Assembly: GCF_005490985.1 (NCBI RefSeq)
Contig: NZ_CP027869.1
Location: 2,728,001-2,792,000, forward strand
DNA length: 64,000 nt
DNA from: Curtobacterium sp. SGAir0471
GTDB taxonomy: Bacteria; Actinomycetota; Actinomycetes; Actinomycetales; Microbacteriaceae
Reading direction: 5' to 3'
The position numbers and the translations under genes are program-made. The notes beneath the pieces are model-generated. The model saw only the letters and a list, made by a program, of their open reading frames with translations, made no database searches and was not told where the DNA came from. Positions 43,661 to 53,225 of the stretch are shown one piece after another (the stretch's first letter is position 1; every line of letters begins with the position of its first letter).

Positions 43661-45046
43661 GTGACCCGACCTGACATCCACACGGTCGGCGAGCTCCGCG
43701 CTGCTGGGCACGTCCAGAAGTCGGTCCGCGCCGAGATCCGCGACAACCTCCTCCAGGCCCTGCGCGAGGGCCGCGACCCCTGGCCCGGCCTGCACGGCTT
43801 CGAGACCACCGTCATCCCGCAGCTCGAACGCGCGCTCATCGCCGGGCACGACGTCGTGCTGCTCGGCGAGCGCGGGCAGGGCAAGACCCGCCTGCTCCGC
43901 ACCCTGCAGGGACTGCTCGACGAGTGGACCCCGGTGATCACCGGGTCCGAGCTCGGCGAGCACCCCTTCGAACCGATCACGACGGCGAGCACCCATCGCG
44001 CCGAGGACCTCGGCGACGCCCTGCCGATCTCGTGGGTGCACCGCGACGAGCGCTACGTCGAGAAGCTCGCGACCCCGGACACCAGCGTCGCCGACCTGAT
44101 CGGCGACGTCGACCCGATGAAGGTCGCGGAAGGGCGCAGCCTCGGCGACCCCGAGACCATCCACTTCGGCCTGATCCCCCGCGGTCACCGCGGCATCGTG
44201 GCGATCAACGAGCTGCCCGACCTGGCGGAGCGCATCCAGGTCGCGATGCTCAACGTGATGGAGGAACGCGACGTCCAGATCCGCGGCTACGTGCTGCGCC
44301 TGCCGCTCGACGTGCTCGTCGTCGCGAGCGCCAACCCCGAGGACTACACGAACCGCGGTCGGATCATCACGCCGCTGAAGGACCGCTTCGGCGCCGAGAT
44401 CCGCACGCACTACCCGATCGAGCTCGCGGACGAGGTCGCGGTCATCCGACAAGAGGCGCAGCTCACCGCCGAGGTGCCGGACGCACTGATCGAGATCCTC
44501 GCCCGCTTCACCCGCGCCCTGCGCCAGTCGAGCGCCGTCGACCAGCGCAGCGGCGTCAGCGCACGCTTCGCGATCGCCGGGGCCGAGACGATCTCCGCCG
44601 CGGCCGTGCACCGTGCGGCGCGGCAGGGCGAGGAGCACCCGGTCGCCCGGCCGATCGACCTCGAGACCGCGGTCGACGTGCTCGGCGGCAAGATCGAGTT
44701 CGAGAACGGTGAAGAGGACCGTGCCGACGAGGTCCTCGAGCACCTCCTCCGCACCGCGACGGCCGAGACCGTGCGCTCGCGCTTCCGCGGGATCGACTTC
44801 GGTGTCCTCGTCGAGGCGCTCGACGGCGGCACGATGGTGACCACCGGTGAGCAGGTCAGCGCGCGGGCGTTCCTCGAGGGACTGCCCTCGATCGGCGAGT
44901 CCGACGTGTACGACCAGGTCTGCGAGCGGCTCGGGGCGACCGACGACGGCGAGCGGGCCGGCGCGATCGAGCTCGCGCTCGAGGGGCTCTTCCTCGCCCG
45001 CCGCATCAGCAAGGAGTCGGGGGGCGGCGAGGCCGTCTATGGCTAG
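43661..45046 (+). CDS. MoxR/Mg-chelatase-type AAA+ ATPase
   Basis: A 461-residue AAA+ ATPase. Walker A is GERGQGKTRLL (about residues 67-77), Walker B GIVAINELPD, and sensor-type VVASANPEDYTNRGRI follows. MoxR and magnesium-chelatase-I-like ATPases work as chaperones with VWA-domain partners. The next gene encodes just such a partner and overlaps by 8 bases. GTG 43661 is the start closest to the conserved region. The pair is conserved in actinobacteria, but its client is not known to me. Confidence 0.88.
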   Translation: MTRPDIHTVGELRAAGHVQKSVRAEIRDNLLQALREGRDPWPGLHGFETTVIPQLERALIAGHDVVLLGERGQGKTRLLRTLQGLLDEWTPVITGSELGEHPFEPITTASTHRAEDLGDALPISWVHRDERYVEKLATPDTSVADLIGDVDPMKVAEGRSLGDPETIHFGLIPRGHRGIVAINELPDLAERIQVAMLNVMEERDVQIRGYVLRLPLDVLVVASANPEDYTNRGRIITPLKDRFGAEIRTHYPIELADEVAVIRQEAQLTAEVPDALIEILARFTRALRQSSAVDQRSGVSARFAIAGAETISAAAVHRAARQGEEHPVARPIDLETAVDVLGGKIEFENGEEDRADEVLEHLLRTATAETVRSRFRGIDFGVLVEALDGGTMVTTGEQVSARAFLEGLPSIGESDVYDQVCERLGATDDGERAGAIELALEGLFLARRISKESGGGEAVYG

Positions 45047-47057
45047 TCGACAGAACCGCCGCCTGACCCGCGACGCCCGCTACGGCAGGTACGAGGGCGG
45101 GCCCGACCCGCTCGCTCCCCCGGTCGACCTGTCCGAGGCGCTCGACGCCATCGGCGAGGACGTCATGGGCGGCACCTCGCCGGAACGTGCCATGCGCGAG
45201 TTCCTGCGGCGCGGCGGGCAGACCCAGCGCGGACTCGACGACCTGATGCGCCGTGTCGCCGAACGTCGGCGCGAGCTCACCAGCCGGAACAACCTCGACG
45301 GCACCCTGCAGCAGGTCAAGCAGCTGCTCGACGAGGCCCTGCTCGCCGAACGCGGTGAGCTCGCCCGGAACGTCGACCTCGACGACGGCGACCGTGCACT
45401 GGCCGAGATGCAACTCGACAGCCTCCCGCCGTCGCCTGCGAGCGCCGTGCAGGAACTGAACGGCTACGACTGGAAGAGCCGGACGGCCCGGCAGAAGTAC
45501 GACGAGATCAAGGACCTGCTCGGGCGCGAGGTCCTCGACCAGCGCTTCGCCGGCATGAAGCAGGCGCTCGAGAACGCCTCCGACGAAGACCGCGCCGCAG
45601 TCTCGGCGATGATGCGCGACCTCAACCAGCTGCTCGAGGACCACCGACGCGGCACCGACACGCACGAGCAGTTCGACGCGTTCATGGCACAGCACGGGCA
45701 GCACTTCCCGTCGCAGCCGAAGAACGTCGAGGAGCTGCTCGACGACCTCGCCGCCCGTGCCGCGGCCGCCCAGCGCATGCGGAACTCGATGACCCAGGAG
45801 CAGCGGGACGAGCTCGATGCCCTGGCGCAGCAGGCGTTCGGCTCGCCGGACCTGATGGGCCAGCTCGGGCAGCTCGACGACAACCTGCGCGCGCTCCGTC
45901 CCGGCGAGGACTGGGGCGGTTCGGAGCGCATGGACGGCGAGCAGGGCCTCGGACTCGGCGACGGCACCGGGGTCTTCCAGGACATCGCCGACCTCGACGC
46001 CCTGGCCGAGCAGCTCGCGCAGTCCGGGCCGGGGTCCGACCTGGCCGACCTCGACCTCGACGCGCTGCAGCGCCAGCTCGGGGACGAGGCAACGGTCGAC
46101 GCCAGGACCCTGCAGCGGTTGGAGCAGGCCCTGCGGAACTCGGGCGCCATGAAGCGCGGCTCGGACGGACAGCTCCGCCTGACCCCGAAGGCGATGCGCC
46201 AGCTCGGCAAGAGCCTGCTCAAGGACGTCGCCGAGCGGATGTCGGGGCGGCAGGGCGCCCGCGACCTCCGCCGGTCGGGTGCCTCCGGCGAGCCCTCCGG
46301 CGCGACCCGCCCGTGGGCGTTCGGCGACACCGAACCGTGGGACCTGCCCAGGTCGATCACGAACGCCCTCGTGCGCACCGCCGCGGACGGCAGGACCGGG
46401 CCCGGCGTGCGCCTGACGATCGACGACGTCGAGGTCCAGGAGACCGAGGCGCGGACGCAGGCCTGTGTCGCGCTGCTCGTCGACACCTCGTTCTCGATGG
46501 CGATGGAGGACCGCTGGGTCCCGATGAAGCGCACCGCCCTCGCGCTCCACACGCTGGTCAGCACCCGGTTCCGCGGCGACGACCTGCAGCTCATCGCCTT
46601 CGGGCGCGAGGCCGAGGTGATGGACGTCGACCAGCTCGTCGGCCTCGACGCGCAGTGGGACAAGGGCACGAACCTGCACCACGCGCTGCTCCTGGCGAAC
46701 CGGCACTTCCGGAAGCACCCGACGGCCCAGCCCGTGCTCCTGGTCGTCACCGACGGTGAGCCGACCTCGCACCTCGAGCCGAACGGTCAGGTGTGGTTCG
46801 GCTACCCGCCCGACCCGGTGACGATCGCGCTGACGGTGCGCGAGCTGGAGAACGCCGGTCGGCTCGGCGCACAGACGACGTTCTTCCGGCTGGGCGACGA
46901 CCCCGGGCTGGCGCGGTTCATCGACGCGATGGCCCGGCGGGTGGACGGCTCCGTCGTGGCGCCCGAGAACGACGACCTCGGGGTCGCCGTGGTCGGCTCG
47001 TACCTCGGTGCACGTCGCGGCGGCGCGTCCCTGTTCGGCGACGACTGGACGGGCTGA
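45039..47057 (+). CDS. VWA-domain protein, partner of MoxR ATPase
   Basis: A 672-residue protein. Residues 1-440 are mostly charged helices, with coiled-coil-like and Asp/Leu-rich repeats (LADLDLDALQRQLGD). The C-terminal 200 residues form a von Willebrand factor A domain with the MIDAS motif DTSFSMA (D-x-S-x-S), a T in GTNLHHAL and D in TDGEPTS. No TM segment. The ATG overlaps the MoxR stop. The pair likely forms a metal-dependent chaperone or assembly machine. Confidence 0.88.
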   Translation: MASRQNRRLTRDARYGRYEGGPDPLAPPVDLSEALDAIGEDVMGGTSPERAMREFLRRGGQTQRGLDDLMRRVAERRRELTSRNNLDGTLQQVKQLLDEALLAERGELARNVDLDDGDRALAEMQLDSLPPSPASAVQELNGYDWKSRTARQKYDEIKDLLGREVLDQRFAGMKQALENASDEDRAAVSAMMRDLNQLLEDHRRGTDTHEQFDAFMAQHGQHFPSQPKNVEELLDDLAARAAAAQRMRNSMTQEQRDELDALAQQAFGSPDLMGQLGQLDDNLRALRPGEDWGGSERMDGEQGLGLGDGTGVFQDIADLDALAEQLAQSGPGSDLADLDLDALQRQLGDEATVDARTLQRLEQALRNSGAMKRGSDGQLRLTPKAMRQLGKSLLKDVAERMSGRQGARDLRRSGASGEPSGATRPWAFGDTEPWDLPRSITNALVRTAADGRTGPGVRLTIDDVEVQETEARTQACVALLVDTSFSMAMEDRWVPMKRTALALHTLVSTRFRGDDLQLIAFGREAEVMDVDQLVGLDAQWDKGTNLHHALLLANRHFRKHPTAQPVLLVVTDGEPTSHLEPNGQVWFGYPPDPVTIALTVRELENAGRLGAQTTFFRLGDDPGLARFIDAMARRVDGSVVAPENDDLGVAVVGSYLGARRGGASLFGDDWTG

Positions 47058-47068
47058 GCGCGACCGGC

Positions 47069-47118
47069 TGACGGACGGGAGGCGCGGTGCCGGCCAGTAC
47101 CGCGCCTCCCGTCCGTCA
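47069..47118. terminator. Hairpin between convergent genes (GGGAGGC family)
   Basis: A perfect 20-bp stem with a 10-base loop starting 12 bases after the VWA gene's stop. It lies before the 3' end of the convergent SCO1664-like gene. It fits a bidirectional terminator and belongs to the dispersed repeat family. Confidence 0.8.
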
Positions 47119-47238
47119 CGCCCTGCGCCCGCATCCGCGCCCGCGTCCGCGCCGCAAGACGCAACCTCGGCGACAGCGCGCAGTGCTGTACCGCTGCGCG
47201 CAACCGGCAAGGTTGCGTTCTGCGGAGGGGGGGGTGCG

Positions 47239-48015
47239 TCAGAAGAGCGGCCAGGGGACGGCGGGGCCGTGTCCGGGCGGCGGCGGGAACATGCCGACCG
47301 CGCGCAGGGCAGCGCAGCGCGCACGGAGGTTGTCGACCTCGCCGCGGGTCAGGTGCTCGGCGAGCGCGACGCCCAGGTCGCCGCGGAGTGCCTCGGACAC
47401 CCGGTCGAGCCCCTCGAGCTCATCGGGGTCGAGCGGCTCCCCGATCCAGCCCCAGAGGACCGTGCGGAGCTTGTGGTCGACGTGGAAGGTCAGGCCGTGG
47501 TCGACGCCGTACCGATGACCGTCCGGCATGGCGAGCACGTGCCCGCCCTTGCGGTCGGCGTTGTTCACCACCACGTCGAACACGGCCATCCGGCGGAGCG
47601 CAGCGGTGTCCTCGTGCACGAGCGTGACCGGCTGGTCGTGCTCGTCGATCGCCTCGAGCACGGGCAGCCACGGCGTGCCCTCGGCCTCGGCCTCGTCGGT
47701 GGGCACCAGGTCGACGGCGTCCTGCTCCGGGTCGATCTCCTGCCAGCGCTGCACCATGCCGGGGCCGAACGGGCCGTCGCCGAGCCACGTGGGCGGCACG
47801 ATGCCCCATCCGAAGGCCTCGGAGACCAGGTGCGCGGCGACCTCGCGGCCGGCGAGGGTCCCGTCGGGGAAGTCCCAGAGCGGGCGCTCCCCCTCGACGG
47901 GCTTGTACACGACGGACTCGCCGTCGAGGTCGGCGAGGAAGGTGGCGTTCGAGGCCTCGCGGATGCGCGCCCGGATCGTCAGTGCACCGTCGGACTGGCG
48001 TGGGCCGTCGCTCAT
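47239..48015 (-). CDS. SCO1664 family protein (PI-kinase-like fold)
   Basis: A 258-residue protein of an actinobacterial family related to phosphatidylinositol 3/4-kinases. VVYKPVEGERPLWDFP resembles the kinase Lys strand. FDVVVNNADRKGGH carries the catalytic-loop N/D residues. YGVDHGLTFHVD resembles the metal-binding D-x-G region. The family is usually found with DUF3090, a histidine phosphatase and mycothiol ligase genes. Its start overlaps the DUF3090 stop by four bases. Substrate unknown. Confidence 0.85.
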   Translation of the reverse strand: MSDGPRQSDGALTIRARIREASNATFLADLDGESVVYKPVEGERPLWDFPDGTLAGREVAAHLVSEAFGWGIVPPTWLGDGPFGPGMVQRWQEIDPEQDAVDLVPTDEAEAEGTPWLPVLEAIDEHDQPVTLVHEDTAALRRMAVFDVVVNNADRKGGHVLAMPDGHRYGVDHGLTFHVDHKLRTVLWGWIGEPLDPDELEGLDRVSEALRGDLGVALAEHLTRGEVDNLRARCAALRAVGMFPPPPGHGPAVPWPLF

Positions 48016-48539
48016 GCGCCGTCGGGGCGTCGACCCGCTGCGACGACCTCGCGCGTGCGTTCGACGAAGGCACGCGCACTGCCGACGGGGATCTTCACCT
48101 GGAAGACCTCGGCCGGCTCGGGCATCTCGACGACGGCCTCGACCTCGTCGCCGTCCTCGTTCGTCTCGGTGACGATCTCGAGCTCGTCCTCGATCGGGTA
48201 CGCCTCGATGACCACCTGCGCGGTCGCCGGGTCGAACCCCAGGCTCAGCGCGCCCGCGCGGAACTCGGGCTCCACCGGCTGGTCGAGCGGTGCGGCGTCG
48301 CGGAGCTCGGACGGTGCTTCCGGCGGGACGCTGAAGCGGTTGTCCTCGACGGTGGCGACCTCGTCGAGGAGCTCGGCGACCTTGTCCGCGAGCACGGCCG
48401 ACTGCTCCTTCTCGAGCGCGACGCTGGTCACCCGCTTGCCGTCGCGTGCCTGCAGGTAGAAGGCACGCTCGCCCGGGCGGCCGACCGTCCCGACGACGAG
48501 ACGTTCCGGCCAGTCGAAGCCGTGCACGATGGTGGGCAT
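48012..48539 (-). CDS. DUF3090 family protein
   Basis: A 175-residue actinobacterial protein of unknown function. The N-terminus (VHGFDWPERLVVGTVG) and the middle QARDGKRVTSVALEKEQ match the DUF3090 pattern as I remember it. There is an acidic stretch at about 130-145. It sits between the histidine phosphatase and SCO1664-like genes in the order conserved across actinobacteria. Confidence 0.88.
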   Translation of the reverse strand: MPTIVHGFDWPERLVVGTVGRPGERAFYLQARDGKRVTSVALEKEQSAVLADKVAELLDEVATVEDNRFSVPPEAPSELRDAAPLDQPVEPEFRAGALSLGFDPATAQVVIEAYPIEDELEIVTETNEDGDEVEAVVEMPEPAEVFQVKIPVGSARAFVERTREVVAAGRRPDGA

Positions 48540-48572
48540 GACCCGATTGTAGGAGCGTCCGGCTCCGTCCGT

Positions 48573-49382
48573 TCAGGGTCGCGCGGTCCCCGGCTCGCCG
48601 TGACCCACACCGCCAGCAGGACCGGACTCGCCGTGGCCGGCACCGCTGGCAGGACCGGACTCGCCGTGGCCGGCACCGCTGGCAGGACCGGACTCACCGT
48701 GTCCCGCACCGCCGCCGACCGCCGCGTCCCCGGTCGGCGCCGCTGCCGCCGCGAGCCACGACAGGTCTCCCGAGTCGGTGTTCGTCGCGACGACCTCGGG
48801 CCGGTGCTCGCCGTAGCGGACGACCGAGACGGACGCCGGACCGACCGCGATCCGCTGGAACAGGTCGAGGTGCATGCCGAGGGCGTCGGCGAGGACGGAC
48901 TTCACGATGTCGCCGTGGCTCACCGCGACCCACACCGCGGTCGGACCGTGCGCGGCCTCGACCTCGGCGTCGATGCGGCGGATCGCAGCGACGGCGCGGG
49001 ACTGCATGGTCTGCATCGACTCACCGCCGGGGAACACCACGGCGCTCGGGTTCACCTGCACCGTCCTCCAGAGCGGCTCCTCCGCCAGGTCCGCGAGCTT
49101 CCGGCCCTGCCAATCGCCGTAGTCCGCTTCGGTGATCGCCCGTTCGACGCGCACGTCGGGGTTGCCCTGCTGGCGGGCGAGCAGCGCGCGGGCGGTCTGT
49201 CGGCAGCGCTCGAGCGGGCTCGTGACGAGCGCGGCGAGCGGGATCGGCGCGATGCGCTCGGCGGCACGGTCGGCCTGCTCGCGGCCGACACGGTCGAGGG
49301 CGACCCCGGCGGTGCGACCCGCCAGGACGCCGGTCGCGTTCGCGGTGGTGCGTCCGTGCCGGACGAGGAGGACGGTCGCCAT
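48573..49382 (-). CDS. Histidine phosphatase family protein with C-terminal repeats
   Basis: A 269-residue phosphoglycerate-mutase-like phosphatase. The phospho-acceptor motif LVRHGRTTAN is at residues 5-14, then TSPLERCRQTA, EADYGDWQG and VSHGDIVKS with the second catalytic His. The first 225 residues cover the family. The last 45 are Gly/Ala/His-rich repeats of an 11-residue unit (GHGESGPASGA), encoded by a 33-bp DNA repeat. It starts the conserved trio with DUF3090 and the SCO1664-like gene. The tail is probably disordered and may vary between strains. Confidence 0.88.
   Translation of the reverse strand: MATVLLVRHGRTTANATGVLAGRTAGVALDRVGREQADRAAERIAPIPLAALVTSPLERCRQTARALLARQQGNPDVRVERAITEADYGDWQGRKLADLAEEPLWRTVQVNPSAVVFPGGESMQTMQSRAVAAIRRIDAEVEAAHGPTAVWVAVSHGDIVKSVLADALGMHLDLFQRIAVGPASVSVVRYGEHRPEVVATNTDSGDLSWLAAAAAPTGDAAVGGGAGHGESGPASGAGHGESGPASGAGHGESGPAGGVGHGEPGTARP
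48591..48720. repeat. 33-bp tandem repeat inside the histidine phosphatase gene
   Basis: Nearly four copies of a 33-bp unit; the two central copies are identical. It keeps the reading frame and encodes the 11-residue Gly/His-rich tail repeats. Confidence 0.8.
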
Positions 49383-49392
49383 GCGGTCGATC

Positions 49393-50109
49393 CTAGGCCG
49401 CGGCGGGCACGGCCTCCGGCACGGTGACGACCCGCCCGTCGACCACCGTCACCAGGGTGTCCAGCGCGCCCCGGTGCACCAGGTCGTGCGTGACGAGCAG
49501 CGTCGCCGTGCCCCGCTCGTGCGTCAGCCGGGCGATCAGGTCCATGACGGCTCCACCCCGCTCCTGGTCGAGCGCGCTCGTGGGTTCGTCGACGAGCAGC
49601 ACCTCCGGGTCGTGCACGAGCGCACGGGCGATCGCGACGCGCTGTCGTTGGCCGCCGGAGAGCTGGGCCGGCCGCTTGTCGCCGTGTCCGGAGAGCCCGA
49701 CGGCGTCGAGCAGGGCGTCCACGCGATCGCGCGGGACACGAGCCCTGCGTCGAGCACCACGGGCGCCGAGGTGTCCCATCACCAGCAGCTGTTCACGCGC
49801 GGTGAGCGACGGCAACAGGTTCGACTGCTGGAAGACGAGGCCGATGTGCTCCCGGCGGAAGGTCGTCGCCTCGTCGCGGGACAGTGCCGCCACGTCGACG
49901 GTGTCCGCTCCGGTGCCGACGAGCACCCGACCCGACTCCGGGCGGATCAGCGTAGCGGCGACGGCGAGCAGCGACGACTTGCCGGATCCGGACGGGCCGG
50001 TGACGCCGGTGACATCACCCGACGGAGCGGTCAGGGAGACGTGGTCGACGGCCGTGACGCGGCGGTCGCCGTCGGGGAAGGTGAGGGTGACGTCGTCGAA
50101 GGTGATCAT
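49393..50109 (-). CDS. ABC transporter ATP-binding protein (MacB/LolD type)
   Basis: A 238-residue ATPase. Walker A is GPSGSGKSS, the Q-loop VFQQSNLLPSL, the signature LSGGQRQRVAIARAL and Walker B VLLVDEPTSALD, with the H-loop His in LLVTHD. The sequence is of the LolD/MacB exporter class. ATG 50109 overlaps the permease stop in ATGA. Together with the permease it forms a mechanotransmission-type exporter, probably controlled by the divergent two-component system. Confidence 0.92.
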   Translation of the reverse strand: MITFDDVTLTFPDGDRRVTAVDHVSLTAPSGDVTGVTGPSGSGKSSLLAVAATLIRPESGRVLVGTGADTVDVAALSRDEATTFRREHIGLVFQQSNLLPSLTAREQLLVMGHLGARGARRRARVPRDRVDALLDAVGLSGHGDKRPAQLSGGQRQRVAIARALVHDPEVLLVDEPTSALDQERGGAVMDLIARLTHERGTATLLVTHDLVHRGALDTLVTVVDGRVVTVPEAVPAAA

Positions 50110-51290
50110 CGGTTGCTCCCGAGTGCGGTGAGGGGGTCGGCTGCGGTGACGGTGCGGAGGGCGACCGCGGCGCCGGCGAGACCGAGCACGGCCATCGCGA
50201 CGCCGGGCACCAGGGTGGTGAGGGGGCTGAGGAGGAACGGCAGGGCGCTGCCGGCGACCGCGCCGAGCACGGCGACGAGCGCGGTCCCGGCGCCGATGCC
50301 GACGACGAGGACGACCAGCGCCTGGCCGAGCGCATCGCGGACCAGCGACCCCGTGCTCGCACCGAGGGCCTTGAGCACGGCGACGTCCCCGGCCCGCTGC
50401 ATGGTCCACACCGTGAAGAAGGCGCCGACGACCAGCGCGGAGACGCCGAACAGCATCGCGATCATGAGACCGAGCGACCCGACCTCGGACCGGAAGGTCT
50501 CGAGCGCCGTCAGCGATCCGAGCGGTGTCGCGGCAGAGGTGTGCGTGGCCGCGGCGACGGCGTCCCAGTCCGGGGAACCGCTCACCGCGAGGAGCGTCGG
50601 TGCCCCGTTCCCCCCGAGCCGGCGGTCGGCGGCTGCCCAGGCGTCCGGGGTCATCGCGACGACCGGGGTGTGGCTGTACCAGGCGTCGCCGCCGACGGAC
50701 GCGACTCGGTAGTCGGTGCCGGTGACGGTGATGCGGTCACCGACGTCGACGCCGAGCTGTGCTGCAGCAGCCGACGACAGGCCGACCGTGTCGTCGCGCG
50801 ACGGTGCGGTCGCGGCCACGGCGCCGCCGCCGCCGCGCGACAGCCCGAACAGCGCGACCCCGACCGCCGATCCGGCGGCGTCGGACGGTGCACCGGCAGC
50901 GGTCGCAGCACTCGCGCGACCCTGCACGATGCCGACCGGGACCGCCTCGTCGACGCCCGCCGCCGTCTGCCAGCCGCGCTGCGCCTCCCGTCCGATCGTG
51001 GACGTGGCGAACGAGGGCTGACCGCCGGACGGTTGCTGCAGGACGAGCCGGTCGCCCGGCAGGTCGAGGACGGCGGAGACGTTCTGCGACGCCAGTCCGC
51101 CCGTCAGGCCCGCCAGGAACCCGACGAGCAGGGTGATGAGCGTCACCACGGAGCCGATGAGCACGAAGCGTCCGCGGGCGAACCGGAGATCGCGCCAGGC
51201 GACGAACACGGTCGTTCCTTCCCGGTCGCGGACCCTCCGCGACCTCTCGACCAGCGTCGCGACCGGCGGGCCGACGGTCATCGCCGGCAC
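50106..51290 (-). CDS. FtsX-like ABC transporter permease
   Basis: A 394-residue permease of the FtsX/MacB class. It has one N-terminal TM (VLIGSVVTLITLLVGFLAG), an extracytoplasmic domain of about 200 residues rich in Ala/Gly, and three C-terminal TM segments. The cytoplasmic coupling motif DVAVLKALGAS lies after TM2, as in this class. ATG 51281 is an alternative start. Possible substrates are lipids, peptides or antibiotics. It is divergent from the histidine kinase gene. Confidence 0.88.
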   Translation of the reverse strand: MPAMTVGPPVATLVERSRRVRDREGTTVFVAWRDLRFARGRFVLIGSVVTLITLLVGFLAGLTGGLASQNVSAVLDLPGDRLVLQQPSGGQPSFATSTIGREAQRGWQTAAGVDEAVPVGIVQGRASAATAAGAPSDAAGSAVGVALFGLSRGGGGAVAATAPSRDDTVGLSSAAAAQLGVDVGDRITVTGTDYRVASVGGDAWYSHTPVVAMTPDAWAAADRRLGGNGAPTLLAVSGSPDWDAVAAATHTSAATPLGSLTALETFRSEVGSLGLMIAMLFGVSALVVGAFFTVWTMQRAGDVAVLKALGASTGSLVRDALGQALVVLVVGIGAGTALVAVLGAVAGSALPFLLSPLTTLVPGVAMAVLGLAGAAVALRTVTAADPLTALGSNR

Positions 51291-51358
51291 GGACGGTCCC
51301 GCGATCGAACTTCTGGTTGATCCGGTGCGGTCACGGCGTCCGTACGCTGTCGGGTGAC

Positions 51359-52528
51359 ATGGCCCACAGCACGCTCACCCCCGTCTTCGTCGGTCTCCGC
51401 ACCGGCCTGCACGTGCTGTCCGCGACGCTCCTGGCGCTGGTCGTCGTCCGCATCGTGGTCGTCCACGACGCCACCGCCCCGCTCGCGGGCGTCCTGGCAG
51501 CGTCCTTCGCGGTCGTCTACCTGCTCGGCGCGGTGGTGGCACGGAGCACCGCCCGCCGCAGGAGGATCGCGGGCGCGGTCTGGGTCGGCGCGCTCTCGGT
51601 GGTGTGGGTGGCCCTCCTGGTGCTCGTCCCCGAGGCCGCCTACCTGGTCTTCCCGCTCTTCTTCCTGTACCTGCACGTGCTCCCCCGGGTGGTCGGTCCC
51701 ACCGCGGTCGTGATCGCGACGGGTGCGGCGGTCGTCGCGCTCGGCCTGCACGGCGGGTTCACCGTCGGCGGGGTCGTCGGACCGCTCGTCGGTGCCGGGG
51801 TCGCGCTGCTCATCGGGCTCGGCTACCGCGCGCTCGCCCGGGAGGCCGTCGAGCGCGAGGCGCTGCTGGCCGAGCTCGTCGCAACGCGTGACCGCCTCGC
51901 GGCGACCGAGCGGGAGCAGGGGGTGCTGGCCGAGCGGGCGCGCCTCGCGCGGGAGATCCACGACACCGTCGCGCAGGGCCTGTCGAGCATCCAGATGCTG
52001 CTGCACGCCGCCGAGCGTGCGGACGGCGACCGGCCCGGCACGGAGCACATCCGCCTGGCGCGGCAGACCGCCGCCGACGGGCTCGCTGACGCCCGTCGGT
52101 TCATCCGGGAGCTCGCCCCGCCGAGCCTCGACCAGGGTCTCGCCGCGGCACTGCGTCGGCTCGCCGACCAGCAGTGGACCCGCGACGGGCTCCGGGTCTC
52201 GGTCGACGCGCCGGACACGGTCCTGCCGACCGAGGTCGGGACGACGCTGCTGCGCATCGCCCAGGGCGCGGTCGCCAACGCCGTGCAGCACGCGACGGCG
52301 TCGCACGTCGCCGTCGTGGTCACCGTCGACGGCCAGGAGGCACGACTGACGGTCGCGGACGACGGTGTCGGTTTCGATCCGGTCGTCGCCGGTGACCGCT
52401 CCGCGGCGTCGGACTCCTTCGGCCTCCGTGCCATGGCGGAGCGCGTCGAGCAGTCCGGTGGTCGCCTCTCCGTCGACAGCGCGCCCGGTCGGGGCACCAC
52501 CGTCACGGCCGTCCTGGAGGTCCCGTGA
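51359..52528 (+). CDS. Sensor histidine kinase (NarL-type, HisKA_3)
   Basis: A 389-residue kinase. Residues 10-155 contain five or six TM helices with short loops. The phospho-acceptor H201 lies in [17 protein letters not shown], the HisKA_3 motif. N- and G-boxes follow ([27 protein letters not shown]). ATG 51359 fits. Its stop overlaps the response-regulator start. With few extracellular residues, it probably senses a membrane-located signal and may control the divergent ABC exporter, as in LiaRS-like systems. Confidence 0.92.
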   Translation: MAHSTLTPVFVGLRTGLHVLSATLLALVVVRIVVVHDATAPLAGVLAASFAVVYLLGAVVARSTARRRRIAGAVWVGALSVVWVALLVLVPEAAYLVFPLFFLYLHVLPRVVGPTAVVIATGAAVVALGLHGGFTVGGVVGPLVGAGVALLIGLGYRALAREAVEREALLAELVATRDRLAATEREQGVLAERARLAREIHDTVAQGLSSIQMLLHAAERADGDRPGTEHIRLARQTAADGLADARRFIRELAPPSLDQGLAAALRRLADQQWTRDGLRVSVDAPDTVLPTEVGTTLLRIAQGAVANAVQHATASHVAVVVTVDGQEARLTVADDGVGFDPVVAGDRSAASDSFGLRAMAERVEQSGGRLSVDSAPGRGTTVTAVLEVP

Positions 52529-53145
52529 TCCGCATCGTCATCGCCGACGACCACCCCGTCGTCCGGGCCGGGCTCCGCGCGCTCCTCGACGGCGAGGAGG
52601 ACATCGAGGTCGTCGGTGAGGCGGCCACCCCGGACGACGCGACCGCCCTCGCCGAGCAGCTGGCACCCGAGCTGGTGCTCATGGACCTGCAGTTCGGTCA
52701 GGACACCACCGGCGCCGACGCCACCCGTTCGATCCGCGCGCTGGAGGCAGCGCCGTACGTGCTCGTCCTGACGAACTACGACTCGGACGGCGACATCCTC
52801 GGCGCGGTCGAGGCCGGCGCGAGCGGGTACCTGCTCAAGGACGCCCCACCCGACGAGCTCGTCGCCGCGGTCCGGGCGGCGGCCTCCGGCCAGAGCGCCC
52901 TCGCGCCCACGATCGCCGGCCGCTTGATGGCGCGCATGCGGGCACCCCGGGTCAGCCTCTCGGTGCGCGAGATCGAGGTGCTCGGACTCGTCGCGGCGGG
53001 TGCCTCGAACGGTGAGGTCGCACGGACGCTGCACATCAGCGAGGCGACGGTGAAGTCGCACCTCGTGCACGTGTTCTCGAAGCTCGGGGTGTCGTCGCGG
53101 ACGGCGGCCGTGTCGGCGGCTCGCGCGCTCGGCGTCCTCCGGTGA
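52525..53145 (+). CDS. NarL/FixJ-type response regulator
   Basis: A 206-residue regulator. The receiver domain has the acidic pair IADDH, the phospho-acceptor Asp in LVLMDLQFG (D54) and a Lys in [10 protein letters not shown]. The C-terminal LuxR-type HTH is seen in [20 protein letters not shown] and [15 protein letters not shown] 52525 overlaps the kinase stop (GTGA). The pair is a complete two-component system; the likely target is the divergent ABC exporter operon. Confidence 0.93.
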   Translation: MIRIVIADDHPVVRAGLRALLDGEEDIEVVGEAATPDDATALAEQLAPELVLMDLQFGQDTTGADATRSIRALEAAPYVLVLTNYDSDGDILGAVEAGASGYLLKDAPPDELVAAVRAAASGQSALAPTIAGRLMARMRAPRVSLSVREIEVLGLVAAGASNGEVARTLHISEATVKSHLVHVFSKLGVSSRTAAVSAARALGVLR

Positions 53146-53225
53146 CGGGGAGCGGGCGCGGCGGCGCGCAGAGCGCCACGTGGACAGTGGCCGGGGTCGC
53201 ACCGGCGATGCACGAAGATGGAGCG

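Noticed and set aside
40588..43992. A very long minus-strand open frame of more than 1100 codons
   Set aside because: Only the part below 42036 is the MFS transporter; the rest is antisense to the MetE-like gene, a high-GC artefact.
48016..49427. Long plus-strand frame opposite the DUF3090 and phosphatase genes
   Set aside because: Antisense shadow of two well-recognised proteins with high third-position GC.
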